From: Candidatus Vecturithrix granuli
GTDB lineage: Bacteria > Moduliflexota > Moduliflexia > Moduliflexales > Moduliflexaceae
Assembly (NCBI GenBank): GCA_000739535.1
Contig: DF820464.1
Location: forward strand, 713,069 to 777,068
DNA length: 64,000 bases
Reading direction: 5' to 3'
The number at the start of each line of letters is the position of its first letter. Positions within the stretch are counted from its first letter, which is position 1. This document shows positions 26,298 to 35,904 of this stretch, one piece after another. The position numbers and the translations under genes were made by a program. The notes under the pieces are model-generated. The model did not search any database. It saw nothing but the letters and a program-made list of their open reading frames with translations, and had not been told where the DNA came from.

Positions 26298-26399
26298 CGC
26301 AAAGACGCAAAGCCCCTGGCGATAAATCCTGGCTCTTCCATGTAGTTTTACAAACATGCCGGAAGAACCTGAATTCTTTGCGAGCTTTGCGCCTTTGCG
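26298..26399. repeat. Intergenic palindromic element of about 100 bp
   Basis: CGCAAAGACGCAAAGC (26298-26313) pairs with GCTTTGCGCCTTTGCG (26384-26399) with one mismatch. Inner arms GGCTCTTCCATGT and ACATGCCGGAAGAACC also pair. It separates the divergent Rieske and LysK genes, and nothing else is visible in the 309-bp gap. Confidence 0.65.
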
Positions 26400-26578
26400 A
26401 GTAGAACATATACTCCTACAGGCGAAGACGCCGTTTGTTGCCACAATGATAAATTTTTCTGGCTACCTCATTTGCTCATCTCTTGCACGGTTGTCAATAA
26501 AAATGATCAGCACTGAAAATTTTCATGAAATGCAAAAATAAGTTGAAAAGAATCTCTTCATAAATAATACTGTTCAAC

Positions 26579-27640
26579 ATGAAAAATCTTACGTCTGAAT
26601 TCATGCTGACAATTTTACGCGACGCCGTCTCACTCTATTCCCCGCCGCAAGAAGAACGAGGAGTGGCTGAATATCTGGTTACGCAGGCGAGTCAACTGGG
26701 CTGGAACAGTTATCGGGACGAGGCCGGGAATTTTGTGGCTGAACGAGGCAGCGGCAGCCCGGTCGTCTATTTTTTAGGGCACATTGATACGGTGCCTGGC
26801 GAAATCCCGGTACGCATCGAAGATGGTAAGCTCTACGGACGCGGAAGTGTTGACGCCAAAGGCGCGACGGTCGCTTTTCTGTGCGGCGCATCGCTGCTCG
26901 CGGCCGATCATCCCGGTACGCTTCGTATCATCGGAGCGGTTGAAGAAGAAGGGCCAACGTCCAAAGGCGCGCGCTTTGCGGTTGAACACTATCCGGCGCC
27001 GGATTATCTGATTATCGGCGAACCAAGCGGGTGGGATAAAGTCACCCTCGGGTACAAAGGCAGCGTGCAATTAAGCTATCGCGCGGAACAGGAAAAATCA
27101 CACGGGGCATCGCAATGGGCCTCGGTCGGCACATTGGCGTGTGAATTGTATCATCGCATCACCACCATCCCGGAACTGGCGAAAATTACGGCAGATTCTC
27201 CCTTTTATGCAGTCACGAAAACGGTCAGAACCCTCAACACCCAGGATGATGATCTGCGCGAATCCGTTGATATGTATCTGACTCTGCGCCTGCCGCCGGA
27301 CGTTGACGCGGCTCAATTGCGCCGGGAACTTGAAGCCTTCGAATATCCCGGAGAAATCACGGTCCACGAAATCTTAAACGCCGTGCGCTGCCCGAAATCC
27401 GGCCCGCTTGTTGCCGCCTTTCGCAAAGCGATCAAAGCGCAGCAGGGCAACCCGCGTACCTCGCTCAAAACCGGCACCAGCGACATGAATATTGTAGTTC
27501 CCGTCTGGCAATGCCCGTGCCTGGCGTATGGTCCCGGAGATTCCAGCCTGGATCACACACCGCACGAGCACATTGAGATCGAAGAATTCCAGCGCAGCAT
27601 CCGCATTATCCACAACGCCCTGGAAATGCTGTTGAATTAA
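26579..27640 (+). CDS. lysK: [LysW]-lysine/ornithine hydrolase-like M20 peptidase
   Basis: The 353-residue M20 metallopeptidase has the metal ligands in YFLGHIDTVPG and YGRGSVDAKGA, the catalytic and bridging glutamates in AVEEEGPTSKGARF, IIGEPSGWDKVTLGYKGS, and SLKTGTSDMNIVVPVW near the end, a segment diagnostic for LysK. LysK releases lysine (or ornithine) from the LysW carrier protein in the alpha-aminoadipate pathway. The other lysine genes are not in the window, so a relaxed deacetylase role is possible. No strong ribosome binding site is visible (the start at 26579 follows TTCAAC). Confidence 0.88.
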   Translation: MKNLTSEFMLTILRDAVSLYSPPQEERGVAEYLVTQASQLGWNSYRDEAGNFVAERGSGSPVVYFLGHIDTVPGEIPVRIEDGKLYGRGSVDAKGATVAFLCGASLLAADHPGTLRIIGAVEEEGPTSKGARFAVEHYPAPDYLIIGEPSGWDKVTLGYKGSVQLSYRAEQEKSHGASQWASVGTLACELYHRITTIPELAKITADSPFYAVTKTVRTLNTQDDDLRESVDMYLTLRLPPDVDAAQLRRELEAFEYPGEITVHEILNAVRCPKSGPLVAAFRKAIKAQQGNPRTSLKTGTSDMNIVVPVWQCPCLAYGPGDSSLDHTPHEHIEIEEFQRSIRIIHNALEMLLN

Positions 27641-27651
27641 CAATTAACGCT

Positions 27652-27717
27652 CAAGTCTCCTGGCGATCAATCGCCAGTCTCAAAGCTGAAGGACGCTGAA
27701 GCGTCCTGCGGAATTAG
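27652..27717. repeat. Dispersed palindromic repeat, copy 1
   Basis: TGGCGATCAATCGCCA and GGACGCTGAAGCGTCC are two adjacent hairpins joined by GTCTCAAAGCTGAA. A nearly identical copy is at 51271-51332. It sits between convergent genes and may also terminate transcription. Confidence 0.75.
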
Positions 27718-27732
27718 GCAGCGGACTAATGT

Positions 27733-28128
27733 CTAATATTTCAATTTCAGCGCCGCCTGTTCCGCCAATTCCAACGCGATAAGTTTCCTCGCCGATTTTT
27801 CTTCAGGCCAGCCAATAATGTCGGCATGACGAGGAGGAATATCGTTGGGATCGATCCTCAGGTTCACGTTCCAAACGCTGGATGCTTTCACATCTGCTCT
27901 CCCATAAAGTGTTTTCGAAGTGGGCTGTTGTTGTACGACTTCGCGTTCACCAAGTTCCCATATCTCCTTTTCTGTAAGCCCGTTGACCCGGAACACTGAC
28001 AACTTGAGATCTGGCGGCGGTAAGAAAGCTGATGATTTGACCCGTTTTTTCTGAGGAATGAAGAGACTTCTACTGAGTAAATAGCGGCTCAATAGTTCGT
28101 CAGGACTAACAATAGCTGGCAGTTTCAT
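27733..28128 (-). CDS. Conserved hypothetical protein, downstream partner of a two-gene unit
   Basis: I do not recognise a named family. The 131-residue protein is basic at its start (SRSLFIPQKKRVKSSAF), then has FRVNGLTEKEIWELGE, LYGRADVKASSVWNVNL and IGWPEEKSARKLIALELA. It starts eight bases after the stop of the gene at 28137-28613 and must be co-transcribed with it. I recall the same pairing of a WDGYGA-type protein with a short protein of this kind elsewhere, but no function is known to me. Coding composition is good. Confidence 0.7.
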   Translation of the reverse strand: MKLPAIVSPDELLSRYLLSRSLFIPQKKRVKSSAFLPPPDLKLSVFRVNGLTEKEIWELGEREVVQQQPTSKTLYGRADVKASSVWNVNLRIDPNDIPPRHADIIGWPEEKSARKLIALELAEQAALKLKY

Positions 28129-28136
28129 AGAATCAT

Positions 28137-28613
28137 TTATTCAAATACTCGCTGAAGATGCTCCACAAGAATCCTGGGGAAATCATGTTCAAAGTATTCA
28201 GTTCCATGCGTGTAACTCTTTTCGAAGATTCCGGCATACACCAATTCGCCATGATCGCCGATACTAAGAGACAAGACCTGACGCGGACCATTGCTCCATT
28301 CGAATGCGACTGTTCCATCAGGGTCAGCCGCGACATCAGGCTGCGGAAACATTGTCGGCAGGTATTGAAGCAAGCGCAAAGCCTCCTGATAGGATTCTTT
28401 GTGCAAAGCACATGCGCCATAGCCATCCCAGTTATCTACCCCGCAGGTTTCCCGCAATTCCTCAAGGGAGTGTCGGAGTTCTCCGTGATTCTCCTCTCTG
28501 GCAAATTCATGTTTCTGCTCTAATGCATTGAGGAATCCTAACAGTTCCATGATGTCATCGTGAGATAACATGTCAATTTTCTGTTTTGCGATTTCCTTCA
28601 CAGGCATTGCCAT
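28137..28613 (-). CDS. Conserved hypothetical protein with a WDGYGA motif
   Basis: The 158-residue protein has a helical N-terminus (KEIAKQKIDMLSHDDIMELL) and then CGVDNWDGYGACALHKESYQ, DVAADPDGTVAFEWSNGPRQ and LSIGDHGELVYAGIFEKS. The N-W-D-G-Y-G and D-P-D-G-x-x-A-x-E-W motifs look conserved-type, but the family is unnamed to my knowledge. The start at 28613 has GGAGGA eight bases upstream; the frame extends to 28724 without family-like sequence. It is the first gene of a minus-strand pair and lies next to a toxin-antitoxin island, so a toxin-antitoxin or defence role is possible but unproven. Confidence 0.7.
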   Translation of the reverse strand: MAMPVKEIAKQKIDMLSHDDIMELLGFLNALEQKHEFAREENHGELRHSLEELRETCGVDNWDGYGACALHKESYQEALRLLQYLPTMFPQPDVAADPDGTVAFEWSNGPRQVLSLSIGDHGELVYAGIFEKSYTHGTEYFEHDFPRILVEHLQRVFE

Positions 28614-28804
28614 ACAGATCTTCCTCCGTTTTTTCAGAAAAAACATTTTTTCAATAGAACACTCCTCTTTGTATCCTGGGACAAAACTGTTTGTTGTCAA
28701 GGGAAATTCAATCGGAACCATCATTTAGCGAAGTAATTTTCAGGAATTCAGCTTGACATTTTCCTGAATCATGCTCATGACTGTAAGAGAGGTGGATAAC
28801 ACGA

Positions 28805-29128
28805 ATGAAAAACACACTGATGATCTTACAAGAACTCAAGCAATTGTTACAAAACCGATTTGATGATGATATTCAAGATGTCATCCTCTTTGGCTCTCAG
28901 GTCACCGGAGAGGCTCATCAGGATTCGGATTATGATGTGTTGGTGGTCCTGAATTGTCAGCCTGATTGGAAATATAAGAAGGCTGTAAGGTATGCCTGTT
29001 ATGATATTGCTTTACAATATGATATTTTTCTTGATGTGAAAGTGATATCTGAATACGAATTGCAGCATACCATCCAGGGAAAACATCCGTTATTCCTTCA
29101 GGCGATAGAACAAGGAGTGTTTGCATGA
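28805..29128 (+). CDS. MNT-type nucleotidyltransferase (antitoxin of HEPN/MNT)
   Basis: The 107-residue minimal nucleotidyltransferase has the G-S-x10-D-x-D motif in LFGSQVTGEAHQDSDYDVLV and a further acidic residue in DIFLDVKVIS. MNT proteins of HEPN/MNT pairs neutralise the HEPN ribonuclease by AMPylating it. The gene overlaps the HEPN gene start by four bases (ATG at 29125). It is intact, while its partner carries a stop codon. Confidence 0.9.
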   Translation: MKNTLMILQELKQLLQNRFDDDIQDVILFGSQVTGEAHQDSDYDVLVVLNCQPDWKYKKAVRYACYDIALQYDIFLDVKVISEYELQHTIQGKHPLFLQAIEQGVFA

Positions 29129-29526
29129 CCCTCGATCCAAACGATAGGAATACACTTATACATTACAGAATTGAACAAGCGAAGAATACCAGGGATGATG
29201 CCGAATTCCTGATCTAGCATGATAAACTCACAATGGCCGTAAACAGGATATATTATGCCATGTTCTACATGCTCTCCGCACTTGCGCTGAAACATGGATT
29301 TTCAACGTCAAAACATAAGCAATTAATCGGGTGGTTTAACAAGCATTTTGTTAAAGATGGAACTATTGCGCCCAAATATGCGAAAATTGTGAGTGATGCA
29401 TTCGAAAAGCGTTCAGACAGTGATTACGGTATGTTGGTAAACTTTACCTGTGATGAAGTGCAAGAAATGTTTACAGAGTTGAATGACTTCATCGCAACAA
29501 TAGAACAATTGCTCCTCTCTCAATGA
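29125..29526 (+). pseudogene. HEPN-domain toxin with one in-frame TAG
   Basis: The frame of 133 codons encodes a complete HEPN protein apart from TAG at 29215-29217 (codon 31). Before it: RIEQAKNTRDDAEFLI. After it: HDKLTMAVNRIYYAMFYMLS, continuing through FSTSKHKQLIGWFNKHFV to the normal end. HEPN proteins are RNases paired with MNT antitoxins. The TAG falls at a position where homologues carry varied polar residues, so CAG to TAG is one possible origin. A downstream start cannot restore the first helix. It may be a silenced toxin. Confidence 0.8.
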
Positions 29527-30726
29527 TATTGAAAATGCTGAGCGCTGCAAATAGAGGAATCCATGCCATGTAAACAGCCTGAAATTTTTATTTCCTACTC
29601 CTGGAACGATGAGGGCCGGGACGTCGCTGATGACTTAGAGCGATATTTGCAGGAGAAAGGGTTCACGGTCATGCGCGACAGCCGCGCCATCGGCTACAAA
29701 GGCTTGATCAAGGAGTACATGCAGCGTTTGGGGCGCGGCAAGTGCGTCATTCTGGTGTTAAGCGACCAGTATTTCAAATCGCCGAACTGCATGTATGAAT
29801 TACTCCAAATTGCCCAACAGTCGGATTTCCGGAAGCGGATTTTTCCGGTTGTCTTAGATAATACGCTGTTTTACCGGCCCGAAGACCGCTTGAAATATCT
29901 CAGGTATTGGGATGAGGAAAAGACCCGGCTGCAAGAGGAAATCCGACAGATGTCCAATCTGGCGAACCTGCACGGCATCACCGACGATCTCGACCTGTAC
30001 GACGACATCCGCCGCAACATTGCCAGACTGCTCGATTTTTTACGCAATCTCAACACCTATCCCCTAAAAGGCGGAAATTACGAGCCGTTATTAGAAGCGA
30101 TTCAGGCCAACATGCCACAGGCTGAATTGGACTACAGCCGGCTGCCGATCGATTTCTCTTCCAAAATCGAATTTCTGACCCAATACTTTGTCGGACGCCA
30201 GGATGCGATGGCGAGGATTGACCAGTTCATCCAAACTCATCGATCCGGTTATTTGGCGATTGTGGGAGAGGCCGGAATCGGTAAATCCGCGTTGCTGGCG
30301 AAATTGGTCAAAGAACGCGGCTACCCGCACCATTTTGTGGATGACAAACAGAACAGCGCAAAGGATGAGGTCTTTCTGCACTCCATCGTCGGCCAATTGC
30401 AACAGAAATATGGCTTTGAATTTGAAGAACGCACGCCGATCTCGGTCAGCGAATGGAACATCTATTTCCACAAATGGATCAAGGCAATCAGCGCGGAAGA
30501 ACAACTCGTGATCTTCGTAGATGCCTTAGACGAAGCCCAACGCTACGGCGGCAGCGACAATCTGCTCAAATACTTGCCCCAAGAACTCCCTGAAAACGTG
30601 TATTTCATCATCAGCTCCCGTCCGGAATTCAAAAAAGAGGACATCACCTTCTTCGAGTCAACTGTCTTCTAACGCTACGACCTGCCCCCCTTCACGCAAG
30701 CCGACATCGAAGCCTATCTCGCCGTC

Positions 30727-30798
30727 CGTAATTCCCGCTTTAGCAGTCCCCTCCCGAGAGGGGTAGGGGTGGGTAATCTTGCTGAAGCGAGAATTACG
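30727..30798. repeat. In-frame palindromic element inside the NTPase gene
   Basis: CGTAATTCCCGCTTTAGCAG (30727-30746) pairs with TTGCTGAAGCGAGAATTACG (30779-30798) with three mismatches. The core CCCCTCCCGAGAGGGG is followed by TAGGGGTGGGTAA, the dispersed repeat also at 24066. The element is 72 bp, exactly 24 codons, and adds a peptide around SSPLPRGVGVG without breaking the frame. Confidence 0.75.
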
Positions 30799-31884
30799 AG
30801 CCAGGAACTCGCCGCGATCCTCTACCACAAATCCAAAGGCAATCCGCTCTATCTCTACTATCTCCTGCAAGAGTGCGAAAATGAAAATCTGACGCTGGAA
30901 CAGATCAACCAACTGCCGCAAGGACTCACCAAATTCTATGAAAAACAATGGCGCGAACGGATCTGGATTGGCGACAATGCCACCAAAGAAGGTCGCAAAC
31001 AGATTCTCTGCCTCCTGCTCATCTTAAAAGAGCCACCTAGCAAAAAACTACTGCTGGAATTAACCAATTTCGACCAGGCGGAGTTGCAAGAGTATATAAC
31101 TCCACTACGCCGATTTATGCGGATAGGGGAACGATACGCCTTTTTTCACGACAGTTTCAAAAATTTTCTCCAACAGCAATTTGAGAAAACGATTCCAACC
31201 TATCGTGAGAAATTAATTGAACATGTTTGGCATTGGAGGAAGTTGAATGGGGAACTGTTAACGTATGCTCTTTTCTGGCTGCCAACCCATCTGTTGGAGG
31301 CAAAATGTTATGAAGACCTCTTCGCGTTAGCGCGGGATGCGATGCTCCTGCAAGCTCAGGTGCAGGTATTTCACGATGATCCCGGGCTTCCGTTGCGTAC
31401 TTTACAAACTGCTCTGCAAGGTGCGATAGAGGCTGATAATGCGGTCAGAATGGCAGAATTTTTGCTCTCTTATGCGCGGCAGGCAATAGAAGTTAAGCAA
31501 GAAAGCCCTTTGGAGGCATTACGTACTGGCAATTTGAATCGAGCGTGGGAATTGGCAGACCTGTTTGAAATTGAGCGATGTGTCCTCTGGCATCTACTGT
31601 TGGCGTGGGAGCTAAAGGATATGAACCGTTTGGAGGAGGCCCGAGCGGTCTTGGAGCGTTTGAGGAGAAAAGAGTTGTCTTATTTATCTGATTGGCAAGG
31701 TGAGTATGCAGCATATTTCCTCGCTTATATCTTTGAAGCCGATAAAAACATTTTTAAAATTTTGGAACAGCAGCTTTTACAAGACGCTGATCGTTGTGTC
31801 TTGAGTGAATTCCTTAGTGTTCGTAATTTATTTGCTAACGCTGTGGAGATTGCTCAGGAAATTAAGGATACGAGTAAGCAGGCA

Positions 31885-32360
31885 GAAACATTACAGAGCA
31901 TAGCACGGGCCCAGGCCAAAGCCGGAGAATTTTCAGGTGCCCTGGAGACAGCCCAGAAAATTGCTATCGCATGGATTCAGTTTGATACAATGAGAAGTAT
32001 TGTGGATGCCCAGCTCGAAATCGGAGAATTTCAAGCAGCCCTTAAAACTGTCGAGATGATCAAAGATGTGCGACGTCAGAGGGTGGCTTTACAAGATATT
32101 ATAAAATGCCAAATACAAGCGAAAGAATTTATTTCGGCTCTGGAAATAGCTCAGAAGTTTGATAAATCAGAACAAGCAGAGACAATGAAGGCTATTGCGC
32201 GAGCCCAAGCCAAGACCGGAAAATTTTCAGGTGCTATGGAGACGGCTCAGAAAATTGGTATCGCATGGATTCAGTTTGATACAATGAGAAGTATTGTGGA
32301 TGCCCAGATCAAAATCGGAGAATTTCAAGCAGCTCTTAAAACTGCCGAGGCGATCAAAGA
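31885..32360 (+). repeat. Internal 294-bp tandem duplication in the repeat domain
   Basis: The segment containing GCATGGATTCAGTTTGATAC occurs at 31969 and again at 32263, 294 bases (98 codons, three helical repeats) apart. Similarity extends roughly from 31885 to 32060 and from 32182 to 32360. The match is much closer than between other repeats of the protein, so the duplication is recent. Confidence 0.75.
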
Positions 32361-34640
32361 GGTACGGCGTCGAAATGAGGCTTTACAGGATATTATGGCG
32401 GGCCAAAAACAAGCCGAAAAGGAGGCTTTACTGACTATTGTGGAGGGTCAAGTGCAAGCGGGAGAATTTCAAGCTGCATTGACAACTGTCATGGAGATTG
32501 AGAATATAAGGGACCGGATAAAAGCACTGGAGACTATCGCAGTGAGACAGGCCAGGATCGGTGAACGTGATATGGCCCAAAAAGTATTTACTATGGCTTT
32601 GGAGTATACCAAAGGGTTAAAAAATGTGAGGGATCGAACATGGGCATTGGAACAAATTGCGATAGATCAGGCATGGACAGGGGAATTTATTGACGCCTTC
32701 AAAGCCATACAAAAAATTAACGATAAGCTGGTTCGAACAAAAGTATTGTGGAACATAGCAATGTCTCAGGCCTCGCATGGAGACATTGCCGCTGCGCTGA
32801 AGACTACCCAGATGCTTGATAATATAGGACAGCAGAAATCTCTATTGTCGGGGATTGTATGGGATCGAGCTGGAGCTGGAGATTTTCTCACTGCTTTGGA
32901 AGTCACACAAGGAATTGATGATACAATAACCAAGACATCGTTATTAGAGGATATTGCGAAAGCACAGATCCGCGTTGGGGAGTTTACTGCGGCCATAAAA
33001 ATTGCTCAGAGGCTTGAGGATGCGAAATGTCGAGAAGTTTTGCAGGCTGTCATAGAAGCTCAAATTCAAGCAGAGGAATTTTCAGCGGCTATAAACAGAA
33101 CTCAGATATTTGACGATATCAAGGTTCGATCAAAGACCCTGAAGAGGATTGCACAGGCACAATGTCAGATAGGAAAACCTGATGCCGCAAGAACGACATT
33201 CGCAGGAATTGTTCTAACTTCCCAAGAACTTGATGAGACCACGAAGGGGAGGGCATGGATGCTCCAGCAGATTGCTCAAATTCAGGCTCAGAACAGAGAG
33301 AATAAAGCCGCTCAAGCAAAGTTTGCGATGGCTCTGAAAATCGCCCAAAAAATTAAAAAGGTAGAAGATCGTATACTGACGCTCGCAGGAATTGCACTAG
33401 CACAGGCTCAGACTGGCGAACGAGATGACGCGAGGAAAACGCTTGATACTGCTCTCAATTCCACTTCTGAGATCGCGAACGTGAGGGATCGGTTATCTGT
33501 ACTAGAGGCCATTGTACGGGATCAAATACAGGCCAGGGAGTATGACATGGCGCAAATGACTATTACAACTGGCAAGAATATTACCTTAGTAGAATATCAA
33601 CTAGATGGGATTTGGTCTGTACCGCTGGAGGCGATTGCTATGGCTCAGATCCAGGCCGGAAATTTGACAGCAGCCCTGACGACTGCCAAAGAGATTGGGA
33701 TAAGGACAATCTGGGGGAGGAAGGTTTTACAGGCCATTGTGCATGCGCAAGCGCACGGGAGGAATTTCTCCGCCGCCTTTGAAACAGCCCAAATAATTTA
33801 TGATACTGAGGTGCGAGCTGTAGCTTTGGGGATCATTGCAAAAGAGCAAGCTCTGGCGGGGGATCGAAGTTCAGCCCAGATAACATTTGCCACTGCTTTT
33901 AAAGAGGCTCAATGGATTGGTGAGGAATGGAAAATAAGTGGGCATAGACAAGAGCGACTAGAGGCGATCTTGTCTATTGCACGAGCACAGGCCCAGGTCG
34001 GGGAGAGGGAAGCAGCTCGGATGACACTTCTTGTTGCTCTGGAAACCACTCAGGAGTGGCAAAGACGTGGAGGGAGAGTTACTGCTTGGGAATTAACTGA
34101 ACTTGCAGAGACACAAGCCCAAATCGGAGAACATGAAGCATCAACAGTAACGTTTGCAGTTGCTATGAACAACGCTCGGCATATCAAGGAGGCAGTGGAT
34201 CGGGTGGAGGAACTACGAACCATTGCACAGACACAGGCACGTGTAGGGGAATTGGCTGCGGCCTTAATGACTGCCGAACAGATCGAAAACGCGGAGTATC
34301 GGATTGCGATACTACAAACTATTGCACAGGCCCAAGTACAAATGGGAGAGGGAGAAACAGCCCAGATGACATTCATTATGGCCATAAAAATTGCCCAAAC
34401 GATTGAGGAAGTGGAGGATCGTGTAAAGGTATTACAGACCATTGCGCATACACAGATCCGAGCAGGGTTTGGCGAGCAGGCAGTGCAGACTGCAATGACC
34501 ATTCTCACCAATCGTAATAAACACCTTCCTGAAATTGCTGAGACCCTTGTCGATGTGGGTAACAAAGAACACTTCAAGCAGTTGTTAATCCCCTGTGCAG
34601 CCTACCTGGACTCCGCCTATCGGATGTGCGGGTTGCTGGC

Positions 34641-34846
34641 AAGGCTGTATCCTGAGCAGGCGACAGCAATTGCGGAAATATTACTGCAACAAGAACACCT
34701 TGACAAGAAACATTATATTTGAGACGATTCAATACCAAATTCCATACAAAAAAGCGCACGGAGAGTACACAAAATAAGGAGAGCGTAGGATGCAAAAGAG
34801 TGACTTACCCTTTGGCAGCGAGTTTTCGCCGACGCAGATTGATTTA
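34641..34846 (+). repeat. Module-tail repeat, copy A (parental)
   Basis: It covers the end of the NTPase gene (LYPEQATAIAEILLQQEHLDKK), its spacer, and the first codons of the small gene at 34790. Diverged copies lie at 36511-36716 and 38371-38496, and a shorter one at 35581-35630. Confidence 0.75.
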
Positions 34847-34945
34847 TCGATCGTATTGGAGCTTGTAAAACAGTATGAAGGAGATCAAGCCCGTTTCGAG
34901 GAAGCGATTCATAAAAAGGTTTTTTGCCCAAAATTAGCTCAGTAG
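34790..34945 (+). pseudogene. Short remnant gene, beginning MQKSDLPFGSEFSPTQIDL
   Basis: A 51-codon frame starts at ATG 34790 behind AAGGAGAG. After the opening residues it reads IVLELVKQYEGDQARFEEAI and then VFCPKLAQ before TAG. The beginning looks like the N-terminus of a longer protein cut off by deletion. Two more copies of the same beginning (near 36659 and 38474) are even more reduced. I cannot name the parent gene. Confidence 0.5.
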
Positions 34946-34970
34946 GATCAGGAAAGGAGGTCTCCGCATT

Positions 34971-35258
34971 ATGTCACGCCGTATGCTGCGACAGATTCGG
35001 GAGGCGATCAGAACCGGAAATTATGACATCACGCATCATGCCATTGATGAGATGGTGGAAGATGGGTTGTGTATTTCAGATATTGAACAGGCGATTCTCA
35101 ATGGAGACCTCTCTAACATTGAAGAGGATGATCGGCGAGGCGCAAAATATCCTATCATCGGGTTCTCAGAGGATGCCGGCACACCAATAGGCGTCGTTGG
35201 GCGTTTTAAAGAAACGCAGGTTTTTCTGATTATTACGGTGTATGCTATCATAGAGTGA
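34971..35258 (+). CDS. DUF4258 family protein, likely toxin
   Basis: The 95-residue protein has the DUF4258 pattern: MLRQIREAIRTGNYDITHHA with the conserved histidine pair, DGLCISDIEQAILNGDL, GAKYPIIGF and a closing strand pair (VVGRFKETQVFLIITVYAI). DUF4258 proteins resemble RelE/BrnT-type RNases. The next gene is a YgiT-like zinc protein starting 16 bases later, a frequent partner, so the two probably form a toxin-antitoxin unit. GGAAAGGAGG is the ribosome binding site. Confidence 0.85.
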   Translation: MSRRMLRQIREAIRTGNYDITHHAIDEMVEDGLCISDIEQAILNGDLSNIEEDDRRGAKYPIIGFSEDAGTPIGVVGRFKETQVFLIITVYAIIE

Positions 35259-35274
35259 AAGGAGAGGAAAGCGT

Positions 35275-35511
35275 ATGTATGGATACCGCTGTGAATATTG
35301 CGAGGGGACTGTGCGTGAACAAATGGTTGATCGTGAAGTCTTTAAGCATCGCGACGGATTTGTGATACTTGAGCATGTCCCGGTGGGCGTCTGTGATCAA
35401 TGTGGCTGCCGGTATTATCATGCCAGCCTCTTGCACCGCGTTGAAGAGATTATTTCGAAACGACAGCCGGCAGAGCGGATGGAACTCATTCCCGTCGCAC
35501 CCTTTGCATAA
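35275..35511 (+). CDS. YgiT-type zinc-finger protein, likely antitoxin
   Basis: The 78-residue protein has two C-x2-C pairs (CEYCEGTV and CDQCGCRYY), the zinc-binding motif of the YgiT/MqsA N-terminal domain, with the usual hinge VILEHVPVGVC between them. It ends with a helix ASLLHRVEEIISKRQ. No helix-turn-helix domain follows, as in many short forms paired with DUF4258 proteins. AAGGAGAGG precedes the ATG. A second, broken member of the family is at 38499. Confidence 0.88.
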   Translation: MYGYRCEYCEGTVREQMVDREVFKHRDGFVILEHVPVGVCDQCGCRYYHASLLHRVEEIISKRQPAERMELIPVAPFA

Positions 35512-35528
35512 CAAACAATCCAAAAGAA

Positions 35529-35564
35529 GCAAGGATATCGAAATCATGATTTTGATATCCTTGC
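35529..35564 (+). terminator. Hairpin after the YgiT-like gene
   Basis: GCAAGGATATCGAAATCA pairs with TGATTTTGATATCCTTGC with one mismatch. It lies 17 bp after the stop codon. Confidence 0.7.
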
Positions 35565-35580
35565 TTGTCCTGCGTCATTT

Positions 35581-35664
35581 GGCGCGGCTCTCTCCTGAGC
35601 AGGCGACAGCGATTGCAGAAGTGGTGTTGGGAACGACACGGATTTCAGGTAGGGAGGATTTTTG
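35581..35664 (+). pseudogene. Remnant of the NTPase C-terminus
   Basis: The plus-strand frame reads LARLSPEQATAIAEVVLG, clearly related to the C-terminus of the NTPase protein (LARLYPEQATAIAEILLQ), and then stops. There is no start. It marks a deletion that removed the rest of a second copy of that gene. Confidence 0.6.
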
Positions 35665-35685
35665 AGGGAACGTTGGGAGGCAAAA

Positions 35686-35796
35686 GGGAAAGTGAAAAGC
35701 CATGCCGACTAATCTCCCGTCACGAATCCTTCTTCCATGCAATTCGTATCGTTTCACGGAAAAACACTTGAAATTCAAGGGGTATGCTGGTATATT
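35686..35796 (+). repeat. Second dispersed repeat, copy 1
   Basis: The 110 bp beginning GGGAAAGTGAAAAGCCATGC and including ACTTGAAATTCA recur at 37402-37513 with about 85 percent identity by eye. Both copies begin at a point where gene homology breaks off. Confidence 0.7.
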
Positions 35797-35904
35797 AACA
35801 TTGTGGATCAACTATCATTTGGTGACAGATGTTGTCAAAGAAATGGAAGGGTGGTACTGCTTCCAAAAGTAATTGACAATAGGGCATTTTAAGGAGAACA
35901 TTCT

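Larger units (their letters stand above)
29563..34722 (+). pseudogene. TIR-NTPase-helical-repeat protein (STAND-like), split by one TAA
   Basis: One frame spans 1719 codons with a single TAA at 30670-30672 (codon 370). Residues 1-130 form a TIR domain (EIFISYSWNDEGRDVADDL; NCMYELLQIAQQ with the putative NADase glutamate). Residues 200-500 are a P-loop NTPase with Walker A GEAGIGKSAL and Walker B LVIFVDALDEAQ. From about 760 to 1660 come many degenerate 33-residue helical repeats of the form ALxTAxxIxDxxxRxxALxxIAxAQ. The architecture matches bacterial TIR-STAND proteins that deplete NAD after phage sensing. The gene also contains an in-frame palindrome (30727-30798) and a 294-bp internal duplication. 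It follows the HEPN pair by about 36 bp. Confidence 0.85.
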
